DNA of 61,328 nt from Bradyrhizobium nivariense (GCF_029846715.1 NZ_JARVWW010000043.1:1-61328), one strand, 5' to 3'. Shown: positions 24,793 to 33,550, counted from the stretch's first letter. Notes: generated from the sequence alone by a model not told the origin. Program-made: numbers and translations.

Positions 24793-25520
24793 TTCTCGTC
24801 GTCCTTCATGGCTGGCTTCGGATAGAGCCGGACATAGACAAAACGGCCGAGCGCGCCCGCGAGCACCGGCAACGGCAGCGAGATGACGATGCGCCACAGC
24901 GTGAAGTCGGTGCCCATGATCGGGATTTCCCAGGCCACCGCCCGGCCATAGCCGATCAGGGTCCAGCTCACGACCATGGCGATGGTGGCACCGAAATCGG
25001 CGCCGACCGCCAGCAGCGCGCTCGCCACCGGATAGGCGGTAAAGGGACCGCCTGGCAGGATCGCGCCGAAGGCGGTGCCGATCAAAAGGCCCTTCAGTCC
25101 GGATTTCGGCCCGAGCGAGCGCGAGACTTTTTCGTGCGGCAGGATCTCGGAGATGAACGCGCCGAGCAGGCAGCCGGCCAGCACGCGCGGCAGGATGCCG
25201 CCGAACAGCGAGAGATCGTGGGTGAGGATCTCCAGCACACCCTCGGTGCCGTCGCGTCGCCAGACCAGCGCCGCGCTGACCGCAACCAGCACCGCGATGA
25301 CCACCGTGGACCAGCCGATCGGCTTGCGCACGCGCCCCGGCCGCGGCTCGGACTCGGCGTCCGCGGCAGGCGCGGGATTTTGCGAGGAAGGTTCTGACAA
25401 TGGGCTGGGCTGGCTCGAAAGGATGCCCGTCCTGATTAAGGGCGCCGCCCGGGTGATGCAAACGGAACGATCACAGGCCGGTGCGCGTACTGCGCAGGGC
25501 TGGTTCGGTGAATTCCGCAC
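24789..25520 (-). CDS. Half-size permease (PF03773-like), first subunit
   Basis: This 243-residue frame has a long polar N terminus, one helix at about residues 70-90, then LPRVLAGCLLGAFISEILPHEKVSRSLG and ILPGGPFTAYPVASALLAVGADFG, followed by two or three helices. The GGPF motif mirrors the GGPV motif of the next gene, so the two proteins are homologous halves that probably pair. The first about 45 residues are unconserved in style; a TTG near residue 41 is an alternative start. The annotated start lies at the sodB terminator, so the true 5' end is uncertain. Confidence 0.7.
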   Translation of the reverse strand: MRNSPNQPCAVRAPACDRSVCITRAAPLIRTGILSSQPSPLSEPSSQNPAPAADAESEPRPGRVRKPIGWSTVVIAVLVAVSAALVWRRDGTEGVLEILTHDLSLFGGILPRVLAGCLLGAFISEILPHEKVSRSLGPKSGLKGLLIGTAFGAILPGGPFTAYPVASALLAVGADFGATIAMVVSWTLIGYGRAVAWEIPIMGTDFTLWRIVISLPLPVLAGALGRFVYVRLYPKPAMKDDEN

Positions 25521-25521
25521 A

Positions 25522-25552
25522 GCAAAAAGGCGGCCGCGTATGCGACCGCCTT
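25522..25552 (-). terminator. Rho-independent terminator of sodB
   Basis: On the minus strand AAGGCGG...CCGCCTT forms a strong GC-rich hairpin whose 3' arm continues into TTTTT. It lies about 60 bases after the sodB stop codon. Confidence 0.85.
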
Positions 25553-25613
25553 GCTTGTTTCTCTCACTCAGGAGCGACTCGAAGAGCCGGACCCGTCATG
25601 ACGGGTTGATGGC

Positions 25614-26210
25614 TTACGCCTTGTCGAACAGGGACTCGACGTATTCCCAGTTCACCAGGTTCTCGACGAACGCCTTCAGATAGTCGGGACGGCGATTGCG
25701 ATAGTCGATGTAGTAGGAGTGCTCCCAGACGTCGCAGCCGAGGATCGGGGTGGCGCCGTGCACCAGCGGATTCTCGCCGTTCGGGGTCTTGGAGATCTCG
25801 AGCTTGCCGTTCTTGACCTGGAGCCAACACCAGCCGGAGCCGAACTGGCCGACGCCAGCCGCCTGGAAGTCCGTCTTGAACTTCTCGAAGCCGCCGAGGT
25901 CCTCGTTGATCTTCTTCTCGATCTTGCCCGGCAGCTTGGTGCCGCCGCCATTGGGCTTCATCCAGCTCCAGAAGTGGATGTGGTTATAGTGCTGGCCGGC
26001 ATTGTTGAACACCGCGGGGTTCTTGCCGAACGAGCCCTTGACGATCTCCTCAAGGGACTTGCCTTCCCATTCGGTGCCCTTGAGCGCGTTGTTGCCGTTG
26101 GTGACATAGGCCTGATGATGCTTGTCGTGGTGGAATTCGAGCGTTTCCTTCGACATGAATTGCCCGAGGGCGTCATAGGCGTAAGGGAGTGGGGGCAGCG
26201 TAAAGGTCAT
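25614..26210 (-). CDS. sodB: Superoxide dismutase (Fe/Mn type)
   Basis: This 198-residue cytosolic enzyme dismutates superoxide. The metal ligands are visible as H in MSKETLEFHHDKHH, H in NHIHFW, and D and H in DVWEHSYYIDY. The active-site Gln is in AAGVGQFGSGW, positioned before GSGWCWL. No signal peptide is present. It has its own strong terminator and a perfect sigma-EcfG promoter, so it is monocistronic and probably part of the general stress response. Confidence 0.95.
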   Translation of the reverse strand: MTFTLPPLPYAYDALGQFMSKETLEFHHDKHHQAYVTNGNNALKGTEWEGKSLEEIVKGSFGKNPAVFNNAGQHYNHIHFWSWMKPNGGGTKLPGKIEKKINEDLGGFEKFKTDFQAAGVGQFGSGWCWLQVKNGKLEISKTPNGENPLVHGATPILGCDVWEHSYYIDYRNRRPDYLKAFVENLVNWEYVESLFDKA

Positions 26211-26245
26211 GGGTGTTGTCCGCGACTGATGGAGGAACGAGACTT

Positions 26246-26271
26246 AACGGTCATCCCTTATAGAAGGTTCC
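26246..26271 (-). promoter_or_regulatory. sigma-EcfG promoter (GGAAC-N17-CGTT) of sodB
   Basis: On the minus strand GGAAC (26271-26267) and CGTT (26249-26246) are 17 bases apart, the exact general-stress consensus. The start codon is 36 bases downstream of the -10. The rest of 26211-26447 is A+T-richer than its surroundings and holds no other signal I can support. Confidence 0.78.
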
Positions 26272-26447
26272 GTCGCCGTTAAATACCGCGAATTTGCCAA
26301 AACGGGTGATGCGGACGCTTGGTCCGATTGCATAAAATCGACGCGAGGATGTGGGGCGTTTCGACCGGGCCGTAAAATATCATTGCCTTTGAGGTGCTTA
26401 TGGCAGAACGAACGCACTGACGGCGCGGAGATGCGAAAGAGAGAGCG

Positions 26448-26975
26448 ATGAGCATCGAGATCGACATTCTGAACGGCGACGCCTCATGGCGGATCGCGGA
26501 GCCGTTGCATCAGGCGGTCTGGGGGCCGCAACAGGTCGCGGACAAGCCCTGGGCTCACGTCAAATGGGCCAATGCCGACCTGCGCGTGCTGATCGAGACG
26601 CCCGAGGATGGCCTCGTCTGCCATGTCGGCATCTACTTCCGGACCGTCACCTGGAACGGGCAGAAGGTTCACGTCGGCGGCATCGGCGGGGTCTGCACCC
26701 GTGAGGACCGGCGCGGCCGCGGTTATGCGACCATGGCGATCGACGCGGCGGTGCACACCATGCGCGCCAACGAGGCGGTCCGCTTCGCGCTGCTGTTCTG
26801 CGAGCCTCATAATTTTGCGTTCTACGACGCCCGCAAATGGCAGCCCTTCACCGGCGAGGTCTATTGCGAGCAGCCGGCGGGGCGGATCCGCTTCGACTAC
26901 ATGGCGCCGTATGTCTTCAACATCGTCCGCGCGCCGACGTTGGGCACCATCGACCTATGCGGTCTGCCGTGGTGA
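26448..26975 (+). CDS. GNAT-family N-acetyltransferase (AAC(2')/NodA-like fold)
   Basis: This 175-residue protein has HVGGIGGVCTREDRRGRGYATMAIDAA as the acetyl-CoA-binding motif A and LFCEPHNFAFYDARKWQPF as the C-terminal GNAT block. The layout resembles aminoglycoside 2'-N-acetyltransferases and, more distantly, NodA, but the specific residues are not diagnostic. It is divergent from sodB. The substrate is unknown. Confidence 0.8.
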   Translation: MSIEIDILNGDASWRIAEPLHQAVWGPQQVADKPWAHVKWANADLRVLIETPEDGLVCHVGIYFRTVTWNGQKVHVGGIGGVCTREDRRGRGYATMAIDAAVHTMRANEAVRFALLFCEPHNFAFYDARKWQPFTGEVYCEQPAGRIRFDYMAPYVFNIVRAPTLGTIDLCGLPW

Positions 26976-26993
26976 GCCCTGCGTGACGGCAGG

Positions 26994-27021
26994 TTGGTGC
27001 CGGCGCCGCGCGCCCTATAAT
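26994..27021 (+). promoter_or_regulatory. sigma-70-type promoter of the MATE gene
   Basis: TTGGTG (26994-26999) and a perfect TATAAT (27016-27021) are 16 bases apart, and the ATG is 36 bases downstream of the -10. Confidence 0.55.
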
Positions 27022-27057
27022 ATGTCGGGCATCATCTAATATTCCGCGCGGTGACAC

Positions 27058-28443
27058 ATGACGATCGAGGCCTCCGTAGACGCCGTGCCGCCGCGCGCCC
27101 CGGTCGCCTCCTCGATCGCCAGTCTTTTGACGGCACCGATCCTGCCGACGCTGCTGCGGCTCGCGATCCCCAACATGATCGCAATGGTCGGCAGCACGCT
27201 GGTTGCGATCGCCGAGACCTCCTATATCGGCCGGCTCGGCACCATCCCGCTCGCAGCGATCGCGCTGGTGTTTCCGTTCGCGATGCTGACGCAGATGATG
27301 AGCGCGGGCGCGATGGGCGGCGGCGTCTCGTCCGCGATCAGCCGCGCCCTCGGCGCAGGGGATCGTGACCGCGCCGCGACGCTGGCGCTGCATGCCGCCA
27401 TCATCGGCCTCTGCGGTGGGCTGTTCTTCACGGTGACGATGCTCGCCTTCGGCCGCTCGTTCTTCATGCTGCTCGGTGGGCGCGAGCGCGTGCTCGAGGA
27501 AGCCAGCGGCTATTCGCAGGTGCTGTTCGCCGGTGCGATCGCGATCTGGCTCGTCAACACGCTGGCCTCGGTGATCCGCGGCACCGGAGACATGCGCCTG
27601 CCCTCGATGACCCTGATCGGGACGAGCGTGCTCCAGATCGCGCTCGGCGGCACGCTCGGGCTCGGCTTGTTCGGCGCGCCGCAATTCGGCATGCCGGGCG
27701 TCGCCGCCGGCCAGTTGGTCGCGTTCAGCTGCGCCGCGATCTTCTTCCTCTGGTATCTCTTGTCCGGCCGCAGCCGGTTGCCGCTGAAGGTTCGCGCCTT
27801 CCATTTCGAGCGCGCGATGTTCTTCGACATTCTCAAGGTCGGGGCGGTGGCCTGCCTGTCGCCGCTCCAGACCGTGCTCACCATCCTGATCTTCACGAGG
27901 ATCCTCGCCACCTTCGGCACCGAGATGCTTGCCGGCTACGGCATCGGCTCGCGGCTGGAATTCTTGCTGATCCCGATCACCTTCGCCTTCGGCATCGCCT
28001 CGGTCCCGATGGTCGGCCTGGCGATCGGCGCGGGGCAGTTGAAACGCGCGCGGCGCGTGGCCTGGACCGCGGCTGCGGCCTCGGGAATCACGGTCGGCCT
28101 GATCGGCCTCGTCATCGCGCTCGATCCGTCGCTGTGGGTCGCGCTGTTCACGAGGGATCCCGGCGTTACCGCCGCCGCGCACAGCTACTTCCACTGGGCC
28201 GGCCCGGCCTTCGTGTTCTTCGGCATCGGCGTGTCGCTGTATTTCTCCTCGCAAGGTGCCGCGCGCGTCGGCGGTCCCGTGCTCGCCTCCACCGCGCGGC
28301 TTCTGATCGTCGCGATCGGCGGCGTCGGCCTCATGATGGCACAGGCGGCCGCTTGGACTTTGTTCGCGCTGGTCGGCGGCGCCATGGTCGTGTTCGGGCT
28401 TTCGACCGCAGGCTCGGTCGCCTTCGTGCGCTGGGGCAAATGA
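27058..28443 (+). CDS. MATE-family efflux transporter
   Basis: This 461-residue inner-membrane antiporter has twelve predicted helices in two pseudo-symmetric halves. MIAMVGSTLVAIAETSYIGRLG at the start and AGYGIGSRLEFLLIPITFAFGIASVPMVG in the second half are MATE signatures. It probably exports cationic drugs or metabolites with Na+ or H+. The gene has its own sigma-70-type promoter and no linked regulator. Confidence 0.9.
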   Translation: MTIEASVDAVPPRAPVASSIASLLTAPILPTLLRLAIPNMIAMVGSTLVAIAETSYIGRLGTIPLAAIALVFPFAMLTQMMSAGAMGGGVSSAISRALGAGDRDRAATLALHAAIIGLCGGLFFTVTMLAFGRSFFMLLGGRERVLEEASGYSQVLFAGAIAIWLVNTLASVIRGTGDMRLPSMTLIGTSVLQIALGGTLGLGLFGAPQFGMPGVAAGQLVAFSCAAIFFLWYLLSGRSRLPLKVRAFHFERAMFFDILKVGAVACLSPLQTVLTILIFTRILATFGTEMLAGYGIGSRLEFLLIPITFAFGIASVPMVGLAIGAGQLKRARRVAWTAAAASGITVGLIGLVIALDPSLWVALFTRDPGVTAAAHSYFHWAGPAFVFFGIGVSLYFSSQGAARVGGPVLASTARLLIVAIGGVGLMMAQAAAWTLFALVGGAMVVFGLSTAGSVAFVRWGK

Positions 28444-28550
28444 GCGCAGGCAAAGAAACGCAGGCAAGTAAACGCAGGAATGTGATTCCATCCAGCGTTG
28501 CACTATCCTGCTAGGCTGCTATGGAGGCGCTCCACTTCGGGGCTCTCTCC

Positions 28551-28985
28551 ATGACTTCCAGATTCGTTGCTCTCATCGTCCTCCTGGCTGCGCTACTCGG
28601 CGCGACTGCCGCCCATGCGCAGAGCGCCGACGGGACCTGGCTGACCCAGGCCGGCGATGCCCGCGTCAAGATCGGCAAATGCGGCGGCGGCATCTGCGGC
28701 AACGTCGTCTGGCTGCGTGAACCCCACGACACCGCGACCGGCCAGCCCGCCACCGACAGCAAGAATCCCAATCCCGCGCTCGCCAAGCGCCCGATGATCG
28801 GCTTGCCGCTGTTCAGCGGCATGCAGCCTTCCGGGCCGAACAAATGGTCGGGCCAGATCTACAACGCCGATGACGGCAGCACCTATGCGAGCAGCGTCAG
28901 CGTGACAGGTGCGGATTCGCTGCGGGTCGAAGGCTGCGTCGGTGCGCTCTGCGGCGGCGAGACCTGGACGCGCGTGGGGCGCTAG
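28551..28985 (+). CDS. DUF2147 secreted protein
   Basis: This 144-residue protein has a signal peptide ending AHAQ. The mature part carries SADGTWLTQAGDARVKI, CGGGICGNVVWLREP and the C-terminal GSTYASSVSVTGADSLRVEGCVGALCGGETW, the DUF2147 (lipocalin-like beta-barrel) pattern with four Cys that may form disulphides. Function is unknown. The frame is open from 28521; ATG 28551 gives a proper signal peptide. Confidence 0.85.
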   Translation: MTSRFVALIVLLAALLGATAAHAQSADGTWLTQAGDARVKIGKCGGGICGNVVWLREPHDTATGQPATDSKNPNPALAKRPMIGLPLFSGMQPSGPNKWSGQIYNADDGSTYASSVSVTGADSLRVEGCVGALCGGETWTRVGR

Positions 28986-28989
28986 CGCT

Positions 28990-30135
28990 TCACGCCATCA
29001 TCGCCTTCAGGGCCGTCGCCGCCGAGGCATAGCCGCCCCGCGCGCCGTCAATGAAATGCACGTGGTCGCTGCGGAGCGCCGACGGCGTGAAGCAGGTCAT
29101 CATCGCGGCGTCCTGCTGGTAGAGACCGTAACGCACGATGCCGTCGCGCGCGGCAGTCGCGAGGCGATCGCTGAGGGCGCGTTCGAGCTCCGGCGTACAG
29201 TCGAGGATCATGCGCAGGCCGTCGTCATATTTGCGGAAATCCGAGTTCTCCACGACCTGCCGTGTATAAAGCTTCGGCACGAAGCCGCCGACCTTGAGGT
29301 CGAAGCGCATGATCAGGTAGACGAACAGCGTGTAGGCCAGCACGCGGGCGCGACGTGCGACCAGCGGACCGCCACGCTTGGTGCGCGCTTCATATTCCAG
29401 CCCCTGCGGCGGCCATTTCAGCGGCGGCCCCTGCGGCGGCACGGGTCGACCGGCGTCCGGGCTGCGCTCGACGAGATGGATGACGTCCTCGATCACGCTG
29501 CGGAACGCCCGCGGGTCGGCGCCCTGGGTCGGCATCACCAGCACCGACAGGATCAGGCCGCGCGCAGCCGGAATCACCTCGAACCGGCAGGACAGGCCGG
29601 AGAGATCGGGCTGCGTGCCCGCGGGCGCTTCGGTTATCGCAAACTCGCCGCGCTTCATCGCGGCGTCGGCCCAGGCGAGCCCGCCGCCGGAAAACATCGC
29701 ATAGGACAAATTGGCCGACGGACCGAAGCGCGCGACGCGCACGTCGAGACCCTGTGCACGGATGGCGCTCACCGGCACCAGCGCGACGCGCATCCCCAAA
29801 TCGAGATCTTCCCGCACCCAGGTCGCGGTCGCGGCCAGAGCCTCGCGGGCCGGTTCGAGATCGAGAGGCGCGACCGCAAAACTCGCGCCGTCGCCGCCGA
29901 ACACGAAGGGGAATTCGCGTCCCTCCAGTGCGTTCGTCACCGCCGCGATCACGGCGGCGCCGGCCATGTTCACCGCCTTGTAGCGCTGCGCGGCGATGGC
30001 CTTGGTGGAATCCACGATGTCGGCGACGCCGATGCTCCAGTCGTCCGGCAGCGGCACATAGAGCGCGGGGTCCATCAGGCTGGTAAAGCCGCGGAAGACC
30101 GGAATGCCGCCATAGAAGGATTCGCCTGATGTCAT
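28990..30135 (-). CDS. DUF3095 protein with class III cyclase-like motifs
   Basis: This 381-residue cytosolic protein opens with GVADIVDSTKAIAA (Asp39) and FVFGGDGASFAV (Asp82). In class III nucleotidyl cyclases, D-I-x-x-S-T and G-D about 43 residues later bind the two catalytic metals, so the N-terminal half looks like a cyclase-type catalytic core. The remaining two thirds match the DUF3095 pattern (ARVLAYTLFVYLIMRFDL, DNG-like tail). Whether it makes a cyclic nucleotide is untested. ATG 30135 is preferred to 30168. It is convergent with DUF2147. Confidence 0.72.
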   Translation of the reverse strand: MTSGESFYGGIPVFRGFTSLMDPALYVPLPDDWSIGVADIVDSTKAIAAQRYKAVNMAGAAVIAAVTNALEGREFPFVFGGDGASFAVAPLDLEPAREALAATATWVREDLDLGMRVALVPVSAIRAQGLDVRVARFGPSANLSYAMFSGGGLAWADAAMKRGEFAITEAPAGTQPDLSGLSCRFEVIPAARGLILSVLVMPTQGADPRAFRSVIEDVIHLVERSPDAGRPVPPQGPPLKWPPQGLEYEARTKRGGPLVARRARVLAYTLFVYLIMRFDLKVGGFVPKLYTRQVVENSDFRKYDDGLRMILDCTPELERALSDRLATAARDGIVRYGLYQQDAAMMTCFTPSALRSDHVHFIDGARGGYASAATALKAMMA

Positions 30136-30351
30136 CGGGAATGCCGGATGGTTGGGACGGGCGTCCAAAAGAAATACGTGGCAGGATCGATTTCGGGTTC
30201 GCTAGCCGGCGCGCCCCTTCCATCATTGGCCGAAATGAGCCCGGACAACAAGATGAGGCCGCGCTGCAATGCCGCAGCGGATCATTGATCGGCATCAAAC
30301 GACTGCTCGGGGAAAACGACTACCGTTGAACATCGCCAGGGGCTGCATGGG

Positions 30352-30738
30352 ATGACCGGAATGTCCGACATCGGCAACAAAGATCCCGCTGCCCCCGTGC
30401 GCCGGCGCACCGGCCTCGACCCGATCAGCGCGGTGAAGATGCCGGAACGACTGACGGCAGCCGTCGATGTCTGGGCCGAAGCCCATCACCTGACCCGCTC
30501 GGATGCGATCTGCCAATTGGTCGAACTGGGTCTGAAGATAGCGTCCCCGGCACCTACGACGGCGCACCCGATCGCATCGGACGCCGCCAGGATCGAGGAA
30601 CTGGCGGTGCACGAGATCGAAGCGTTGCTCGATCCCGCATTGTCGGCGGACGAACGCGAGCGCCGCACCCGGCGCCTCACCGAGGGGCCGCCGGAATTCT
30701 CACACGAACGGATTGATCTGCCGAAGCATCAGACCTGA
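30352..30738 (+). CDS. Small protein with a possible ribbon-helix-helix domain
   Basis: This is a 128-residue cytosolic protein (ATG 30361 gives 125). ISAVKMPERLTAAVDVWAEAHHLTRSDAICQLVELGL fits a ribbon-helix-helix fold: a short strand, then two helices with a polar turn. The C-terminal half is acidic and charged. No partner toxin or operon neighbour is obvious. The 216 bases before it, between the divergent DUF3095 start and this gene, show no clear promoter. Confidence 0.55.
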   Translation: MTGMSDIGNKDPAAPVRRRTGLDPISAVKMPERLTAAVDVWAEAHHLTRSDAICQLVELGLKIASPAPTTAHPIASDAARIEELAVHEIEALLDPALSADERERRTRRLTEGPPEFSHERIDLPKHQT

Positions 30739-30743
30739 TACGC

Positions 30744-30953
30744 CTAATGCAGCTTTTCGGCCTCACGCTTGCGCAAGGCATCGAGAGACGCGTCATGGCA
30801 GCCGACCAGGCGCACAAATTGCTGCGGATACATTTCATAGCCGTGACTGCCGGAATTCTGATGCGTCATCGGCGGGCAATGGACCTCGTCCGCCTTGGCG
30901 CGAGACGGCTCCGTCCGGCCCTGAATTGAAGCGGTCATGTTTGGCGTGGTCAT
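30744..30953 (-). CDS. Short hypothetical protein
   Basis: This 69-residue frame starts MTTPNMTAS after GAGCAG. It contains HCPPMTHQNSG and GYEMYPQQFVRLVGCHDASLD, with two Cys and three His that could bind metal. The open frame extends upstream to 31175, but the added residues are Arg/Ser-rich and out of character. No family is recognised. It is convergent with the preceding gene. It may not be real. Confidence 0.4.
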   Translation of the reverse strand: MTTPNMTASIQGRTEPSRAKADEVHCPPMTHQNSGSHGYEMYPQQFVRLVGCHDASLDALRKREAEKLH

Positions 30954-31080
30954 GGACTGCTCCCTTGTCAATTGGGGCAGATCGATTGACATAACCCAAT
31001 CGATTGCGGGGCACCTTACGACCAAATGCGACTTGATGTCATTGCGCCCGATCAACGCAATTATGGCGGACGAGTTCCGC

Positions 31081-31803
31081 TCACGCCGTATTCCCCGCGT
31101 CGATCGTAAACACGGTGCCGGTGACGTTGCGGCCGCCCTCGCCGAGCAAATATTCCGCCATGCGCGCGACATCATCCATCTCCGGCAAGCGGCGTAGCGC
31201 GCTGCGGCCGGCGATGCGCCTGCGCCCCTCGTCGGAGAGATTGTGGGTGAGCTCGGTGTCGATGAAACCGGGCGCGATCGCGTTCACGGTGATGCCGAGC
31301 TTGCCAACCTCGCGCGCGAGCGAGCGGGTGAAGCCGGTGGCGGCGGCCTTGGTCGCACCATAGACCGAGAGGCCGTTATAGCCAGTGGTCGCGATGATCG
31401 AGGAGATGTTGATGATGCGGCCGGCACCATCGGCCATCATTTGCCGCGCGACATATTTGGTGAGGATGATCGGCGACAGCACATTGAGCTGCACCAGCGC
31501 CTCGATCTCCGAATTGTGCATGGTCGCGAGCAGGCCTTCGGTGCCGAGGCCGGCATTGTTGACGAGGCCGTAGATCGGGCCGAATTCGTCGCGTACGAGT
31601 TTTGCAAAGGCCGGTATCACGTCGATCACGGCGAGGTCGCAGGCGCGGAAATGCAGGCGCCCTTCGGAGCCGGCTATCGCCGCCTTGAGCTCGTCGCTCT
31701 CGCGCCGCGCCGCCGCGATCACGTTGTAGCCGGCGCCAACCAGGCGTTTGCCGATCGCAAGGCCGATACCGCGGCTGCCGCCGGTGACGAGGACATTATG
31801 CAT
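31081..31803 (-). CDS. SDR-family 3-oxoacyl-ACP reductase-like protein
   Basis: This 240-residue oxidoreductase has TGGSRGIGLAIG (NADP-binding loop), NNAGLGTEG, Ser in NISSIIATTGYNG, and the YGATK catalytic pair Tyr/Lys. The C-terminal FTIDAGNTA fits FabG-like members. It is the third gene of a cassette with a stand-alone ACP and an adenylating enzyme, overlapping the latter by eight bases, so reduction of an ACP-bound 3-oxo group is a reasonable guess. Confidence 0.88.
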   Translation of the reverse strand: MHNVLVTGGSRGIGLAIGKRLVGAGYNVIAAARRESDELKAAIAGSEGRLHFRACDLAVIDVIPAFAKLVRDEFGPIYGLVNNAGLGTEGLLATMHNSEIEALVQLNVLSPIILTKYVARQMMADGAGRIINISSIIATTGYNGLSVYGATKAAATGFTRSLAREVGKLGITVNAIAPGFIDTELTHNLSDEGRRRIAGRSALRRLPEMDDVARMAEYLLGEGGRNVTGTVFTIDAGNTA

Positions 31804-33178
31804 CGGTGCGCGCCAGTTTGCCGGCCGGGGTGACGTCGAGCGCCTCGACGAAGCGGATCACCGCCGGCACCTTGTGGGAAGCGAGCTGCGAGCGGCACTG
31901 ATCCAGGATCTGGTCGCGGATCCCTTTCGCGCGCGCCGGGTCGGTGCCGTCGGCGAGGATCACGTCGGCGACGACGATTCCGCCGGTGATCGGGCTCTTG
32001 CGTGACTTCGCCCGCGACATCCGCACGTCGGGATGACGGTTGATCACCGCCTCGATCTCTTCAGGGTGAACCTTCAGCCCGCCGATATTGATGATGCCGC
32101 CGCGGCGGCCGACGAAATGGTAGCGGTCGCCGCGCAATTCGACGATATCGCCGCTATCGACAAATCCGTCGTCATCGATGAGCGGAGCTGCATTGCGGCC
32201 GATGTAGGCGTGCGCCGTGCGCGTCGAGCGGATGCGGAGCGAGCCGTCAACGACCTTCATCTCGACACCATTGCGGTTGCCGAGATAGTCGGCCGGAAAG
32301 CCTTCCAGCCCGTCATTGACGGCAAAGCCGACGCCAGCCTCGGTCGATGCATAGGCATGGCCGACGGAGGAATTCGGGAACGCCGCCTTCAGGCCATCCA
32401 GCACCGCCTGGTCGGCGATCTCGCCGGAGAGGCGGACATAGCGCGGCGCGAATTGCGCGGCCGAGCCGCTCATCAACAGCTTGCGCCAGTGCGAGGGCGT
32501 GCCGGAGATGTGGGAGACGCCGCGCGCGTTCAGCCGCGCGACGTGATCGCCGAGCGCCTCATGCGGATCGGACAGCACCATCGAGCCGCCGGAGAGAACA
32601 GCACGGAGGAAAATTTGCAGGCCACCATAACGGCGGATATCGTAGAACGTCGCCCATACCGGCGTGGGTCCGCGCGCGGGGCCTTCGGCGACGATCGCGC
32701 CGGTGAGTGCTTCCAACGTATGCCCGGCGATTTTCGGCACACCCGACGTGCCCGAAGTGAGCATCAGCCATTCCGTGGCGCGTTCGGTCCTGGCCAACGT
32801 GGCGGTCTGGAGCGGCAGTTGCGCGGTGACGACCAGCGGCACGCCGGTATCGGCCCAGCGATCGGGCTCGTCGGTGACGACGGCATCGATCCCGGCGTCC
32901 GCGATCAGGGCATCGAGATGCGCGGGATTGAGATCGGGCGGGCACAGCAGCATGCGGCGGGCGATGCCGTCGAGCTCGATGATGGCAAGGCCCGACCGGA
33001 GTTGGTCGGACAATTTCAGCAGCACTGCGCGGCCGGACAACTCACGCAGGCGGCCACCCAGGACCGTCTGCGACAAAATATCCGTCAGCGACACGACATC
33101 GTGCGCGTCCGACAGCGTGCGGCCGGTCAGCTCCGCGCCAAGATGGTCGCGGAGCGCAAAGATCTCACGCGGGGACAT
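31796..33178 (-). CDS. Adenylate-forming acyl ligase of the ACP cassette
   Basis: This 460-residue class I adenylating enzyme has LMLTSGTSGVPKI (AMP/ATP P-loop), YASTEAGVGFAV (A5), DSGDIVEL (A7) and the A10 Lys in TPAGKLART. It lacks the first about 80 residues of the usual acyl-CoA ligases, so it is short. The frame is open to 33469, but the extra N-terminal residues are Arg/Ser-rich and are the antisense face of the ACP gene; ATG 33178 overlaps the ACP stop by 14 bases. It probably loads a carboxylic acid onto the adjacent ACP. Confidence 0.85.
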   Translation of the reverse strand: MSPREIFALRDHLGAELTGRTLSDAHDVVSLTDILSQTVLGGRLRELSGRAVLLKLSDQLRSGLAIIELDGIARRMLLCPPDLNPAHLDALIADAGIDAVVTDEPDRWADTGVPLVVTAQLPLQTATLARTERATEWLMLTSGTSGVPKIAGHTLEALTGAIVAEGPARGPTPVWATFYDIRRYGGLQIFLRAVLSGGSMVLSDPHEALGDHVARLNARGVSHISGTPSHWRKLLMSGSAAQFAPRYVRLSGEIADQAVLDGLKAAFPNSSVGHAYASTEAGVGFAVNDGLEGFPADYLGNRNGVEMKVVDGSLRIRSTRTAHAYIGRNAAPLIDDDGFVDSGDIVELRGDRYHFVGRRGGIINIGGLKVHPEEIEAVINRHPDVRMSRAKSRKSPITGGIVVADVILADGTDPARAKGIRDQILDQCRSQLASHKVPAVIRFVEALDVTPAGKLARTDA

Positions 33179-33410
33179 TTTCGTAGGCCCGCACGAAATC
33201 GCCCACGGTGGCGGGGAACGCTGCGTCTTCGGAGATGGTGAAGGGGTCGACGCCGGTCTCGTCCTCGAGGCGCGCCACCAGGATGGCGAAGGCGAGCGAG
33301 TCGAAGCCCGTCTCGTGCAGGGACAGATCGTCCGAGAGCGCGGGAAGCGCGACGTGCTGCTCCTTGGCGATCTGCTGGATCGCTTCAATGACCTTAGACC
33401 GTACCGACAT
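33165..33410 (-). CDS. Stand-alone acyl carrier protein
   Basis: This 81-residue acidic helical protein contains the phosphopantetheine site GFDSLAFAILV, with attachment Ser at about residue 38. It is much less like AcpP than a housekeeping ACP. It overlaps the ligase gene by 14 bases, and the SDR follows the ligase. Confidence 0.85.
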   Translation of the reverse strand: MSVRSKVIEAIQQIAKEQHVALPALSDDLSLHETGFDSLAFAILVARLEDETGVDPFTISEDAAFPATVGDFVRAYENVPA

Positions 33411-33550
33411 GGCTGGCTCGCTTCTGTTGTCGTTCGTGTTGCGGCGGCTCTTGATGACCGCCTCCCCATGGCCGTTTGTTTACCCGACAGAAGTAAATGG
33501 CTTCTTGGACAATTCGGATAAAATTGGACCTATCTCCGGATTTCGCGCGG

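Noticed and set aside
25449..25475. GGAAC-N17-CGTA on the plus strand before the half-permease start
   Set aside because: No plus-strand gene follows; it lies in the N-terminal part of the opposite-strand permease frame.
26917..28503. 528-residue minus-strand ORF opposite the MATE gene
   Set aside because: Composition dominated by Arg, Asp, His and Gly; no fold, shadow of a membrane protein.
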